NCBI GenBank assembly: GCA_002340355.1
Contig: DDLX01000018.1
Span: 248,001-312,000 of the forward strand
Origin: Cytophagales bacterium UBA2561
GTDB taxonomy: Bacteria; Bacteroidota; Bacteroidia; Cytophagales; Thermoflexibacteraceae
Reading direction: 5' to 3'
DNA: 64,000 bases
How positions within the stretch are numbered: the first letter of the stretch is position 1; every line of letters starts with the position of its first letter. Positions 61,818 through 64,000 of this stretch are shown piece by piece. Below the pieces are notes generated by a model. The model saw only the letters and a program-made list of their open reading frames with translations, was not told the DNA's origin and did no database searches. A program made the translations under genes and the position numbers.

Positions 61818-64000
61818 ATGAAAAAAATTATTAGTACGGGATATTTTTTGTTGTGTGTTCTAACAGTTTTTGCCCAAAAGGGAAACTTTTTTTTATCCGA
61901 TTATCAACATACTTTTAATCATATCTCTTACGAAACCAATGCTATTGTACAAGGCACACGAGGACAAATGTATTTTGCAACTCCAAAGGGAGTAGTTCGT
62001 TACGATGGAAATTTTTGGACACAAATCAAGACAGGTTATGCTGTAAATGATTTGGCAATAGCCAATGATCAAATTTTTACGGCAGGTCGAGATGCTTGTG
62101 GAATTATCTTTACAGATATTGATGGAAAAGAAAAATATAAATCCATTACTTCTCAACCCTTAGAAGGTAATTTTATTTCGATCAAAGTTATTGGTCAAAA
62201 AGTTTATTTTATTTCATCTGTAAGGATTATTGAATATAATGCAGAAACAGACCAAATCCTCACCAATTTAGTTCCCAATAAGCAAGATGCTTTTCAAGAA
62301 TGTTTTACATTGGCTGACCAAGTATTTATTAAAAGTAGTGACAAATATCTCTGGCAACTGAAAAAAGGCAAACTTTCGAAAACTAACATCCAACTTCCTG
62401 ATAGCTTGCAGGCTTCTTTCGTCTTTGCTGAACCACTCCGAACTTCAGCACGAACATTTATTGGTACATTTGATGGACAATTTCTAATTTTTGATGGGAA
62501 GCGTTTTCAGAACATAGATTTCGAAGATAGTAAATACCTAAAAAACAGTATTTTAACAAATGCTAAAATCTTAAATCGGAATTTAATGGTCTTTTCTACT
62601 TTTCAAGGTGGATTAGTAATTCTTAAAATGAATGATAACAAAACATTCGAATTATCAAGTGATTTAGAAAACGGAACAGCTTACATCAATTATCAGAATG
62701 GACTCCAAGACAATGAAATTTTGGCACTTGGAACAGATAAAAATAACGGAATTTGGGTTGCTCATGACTACGGATACAGTCGAATTGATTATGATTTACC
62801 GATTAATCGTTTTGATTATTATGGTTTAGATGGAAATATTCTGGATGTCAAAACATTAGATAAAAAACTCTACGTAGCTACTGGAAATGGTATTTATTAT
62901 TTAGATAAAGCTGATCGTGTATCTATTGAACAAATCATGGGGAAATTAATTGATAAGAAAACAATTACAGTAGAACGTTTGATTCAAAATCCACGCTGGC
63001 AAAAACATCTCAAAACAAACGAAAAATCAAATAATAAAGCACTCCGAATTTTACAGAAAAAATCAGAAAAACAAACCAAAAAACTCACTCGAAAAGAAAA
63101 ACGAGCCTTAAAGCGTAAGCGAAATAACACTCAAAAAAACGTAGAAAATCCTGAAACAAAAAAGGCTAAAAAGAAAAAGGGATTTTGGAAACGAATTTTT
63201 GGTAAAAAGGAGAAGGAAAAACAAGTAAATGAAGCTAAAGAAAAGTCACAAACAGAGAAAATTGTCAAAGCAGTTGTTACAAAACAGACAGCAAGAAAAA
63301 CGATCCCTAAGACCATTTCCGTAACAGAAACTGTTGAAACCAAAGCTGACCCTATGCTTTTACTAAAACGTGACCTCGCCTTAAAATCAGTCAAATATTT
63401 ATTCAAGAAAATACCCAATCTTGAAGGAAAATTCAAACGACTAGTCCCATATAAAGATGGTCTTTTGGCAAGTGGACATAATGGCATTTTCTTTATTAAA
63501 GGAAAAGAAATCCGAAAAATTTCAGACTTAAATGTGGCTCATTTATACATCCCAAAAGATAAGGATTATTTATGTGTAGTCACCTTAGATCGTGATTTTG
63601 CTATCATTTTTCCTGATAGAAATGAGACAAAACCAATTCTTTATGACCAAATAGATGATTTTTTAGGACGAATGACCCAAGACCGCACAGGAAATATCTG
63701 GGTTTGTGGAACAGATGCTGTTTATCAGCTCCAAATCAATGATAGTACAGGAATAGTATCACAGACCAAGAGTTATGCAATTGAAAATAAGGAGCTAGAC
63801 GATATTTATCCACTCCGAAAAGGGAAACGGCTCTATTTTGTCTCTTTGTCAGGGGTATATACTTTTGTGAATCAAAAATTAATAACTGAGCGAAAAATAC
63901 TCTCACAAATTACTCCTAATTCTAAAATTATCAGTCAAAGTGATGAATTAATTTGGATTTTTGATAATCTACATTGGTATAACAGTAATGGAGATGAAAG
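61818..64000 (+). CDS. Beta-propeller (Reg_prop-type) sensor, 3' end cut by window
   Basis: About 727 codons are visible. The start is MKKIISTGYFL with a signal peptide ending TVFAQ. The protein has the repeated propeller pattern of the ligand-binding sensors of hybrid two-component systems (GQMYFATPKGVVRYDGNFW, GIWVAHDYGYSRIDYDLPIN, GNIWVCGTDAVYQL). Such N-termini are followed by a membrane helix and a histidine kinase, cyclase or SpoIIE-type domain, here outside the window. Between propeller blades, residues about 395-505 form a very Lys-rich disordered insert (QKKSEKQTKKLTRKEKRALK), unusual for an exported domain. Confidence 0.8.
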   Translation, partial: MKKIISTGYFLLCVLTVFAQKGNFFLSDYQHTFNHISYETNAIVQGTRGQMYFATPKGVVRYDGNFWTQIKTGYAVNDLAIANDQIFTAGRDACGIIFTDIDGKEKYKSITSQPLEGNFISIKVIGQKVYFISSVRIIEYNAETDQILTNLVPNKQDAFQECFTLADQVFIKSSDKYLWQLKKGKLSKTNIQLPDSLQASFVFAEPLRTSARTFIGTFDGQFLIFDGKRFQNIDFEDSKYLKNSILTNAKILNRNLMVFSTFQGGLVILKMNDNKTFELSSDLENGTAYINYQNGLQDNEILALGTDKNNGIWVAHDYGYSRIDYDLPINRFDYYGLDGNILDVKTLDKKLYVATGNGIYYLDKADRVSIEQIMGKLIDKKTITVERLIQNPRWQKHLKTNEKSNNKALRILQKKSEKQTKKLTRKEKRALKRKRNNTQKNVENPETKKAKKKKGFWKRIFGKKEKEKQVNEAKEKSQTEKIVKAVVTKQTARKTIPKTISVTETVETKADPMLLLKRDLALKSVKYLFKKIPNLEGKFKRLVPYKDGLLASGHNGIFFIKGKEIRKISDLNVAHLYIPKDKDYLCVVTLDRDFAIIFPDRNETKPILYDQIDDFLGRMTQDRTGNIWVCGTDAVYQLQINDSTGIVSQTKSYAIENKELDDIYPLRKGKRLYFVSLSGVYTFVNQKLITERKILSQITPNSKIISQSDELIWIFDNLHWYNSNGDE

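Noticed and set aside
63131..63487. Minus-strand frame under the sensor gene
   Set aside because: It is the antisense of the Lys-rich insert (poly-Phe/Leu product).

Overview
The window is AT-rich, densely coded bacterial DNA from the phylum Bacteroidota, most likely the order Cytophagales or a near relative. The evidence is the family content: GldG-type and GldN-like gliding/type IX secretion proteins, DUF4271 next to hemD, DUF3127, choice-of-anchor L, a DM13 lipoprotein, group III truncated haemoglobin and many small lipoproteins. Both tRNA genes and several protein genes also have TAnnTTTG -7 promoter elements typical of Bacteroidota, and strong Shine-Dalgarno sites are rare. No species can be named from the sequence alone. 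Both window edges cut a gene: a lipoprotein at the left and a beta-propeller sensor at the right.

Layout. 1-9.2 kb: tRNA-Cys, a membrane di-iron hydroxylase, a secreted choice-of-anchor L protein, a PD-(D/E)XK (Rpn-like) nuclease with a variable GLEQ repeat, uvrC, a PAP2 phosphatase and a periplasmic-sensor/SpoIIE phosphatase. 9.2-15.2 kb: six closely spaced minus-strand genes (lipoprotein, two paralogous membrane TerB-like proteins, an OLD/PARIS-type AAA ATPase, a TOPRIM protein, and an FtsX-like permease with a His-rich repeat). This is the best candidate for an undescribed system. 15.4-24.2 kb: SGNH hydrolase, CorC/CNNM-like membrane protein, rhodanese lipoprotein, tRNA-Pro, a Cys-pair protein, DUF3127 with an SSB-like tail, formyltransferase, AarF kinase, Omp85-type outer-membrane protein and pth. 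24.6-27.8 kb: paralogous lipoproteins coupled to a truncated haemoglobin and a cupin, then a DM13 lipoprotein. 28.4-34.3 kb: rnr, DUF4291, a J-domain protein, PspA, YceI and a metallo-beta-lactamase-fold protein that has lost all its zinc ligands.

34.3-37.4 kb is an accessory island. It holds a frameshifted IS200-type transposase between two palindromes, three tandem XRE-type regulators with identical C-terminal halves, and more palindromes. 37.4-49.8 kb holds gldG, metF, a GldN-like protein, hemD-DUF4271, a DegP/HtrA protease, a CarH-like B12-binding MerR regulator, a Crp/Fnr regulator and a thioredoxin lipoprotein or membrane protein. 50.3-57.5 kb holds a PLP dehydratase, a 198-bp element with perfect 18-bp terminal inverted repeats, a saccharopine-dehydrogenase-like enzyme, an amidohydrolase, DUF58 and AIM24. 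57.9-64 kb holds a patatin, a SpoIIAA-like protein, an H-NOX haem sensor, a leucine-rich-repeat protein, an SH3 protein and the truncated sensor.

Two families of dispersed palindromes run through the intergenic spaces. One has the core GGGTTTGCAAACCC with arms like TTCCGTAGCGG, and two of its copies flank the dead transposase. The other is a set of hairpins, most with an AAACC...GGTTT or similar border, that often sit where terminators are expected. Several genes point to oxygen/NO and light sensing (truncated haemoglobin with cupin, an Fnr-like protein with N-terminal cysteines, H-NOX, and a CarH-like regulator), but no direct regulatory link between them can be read from the sequence.
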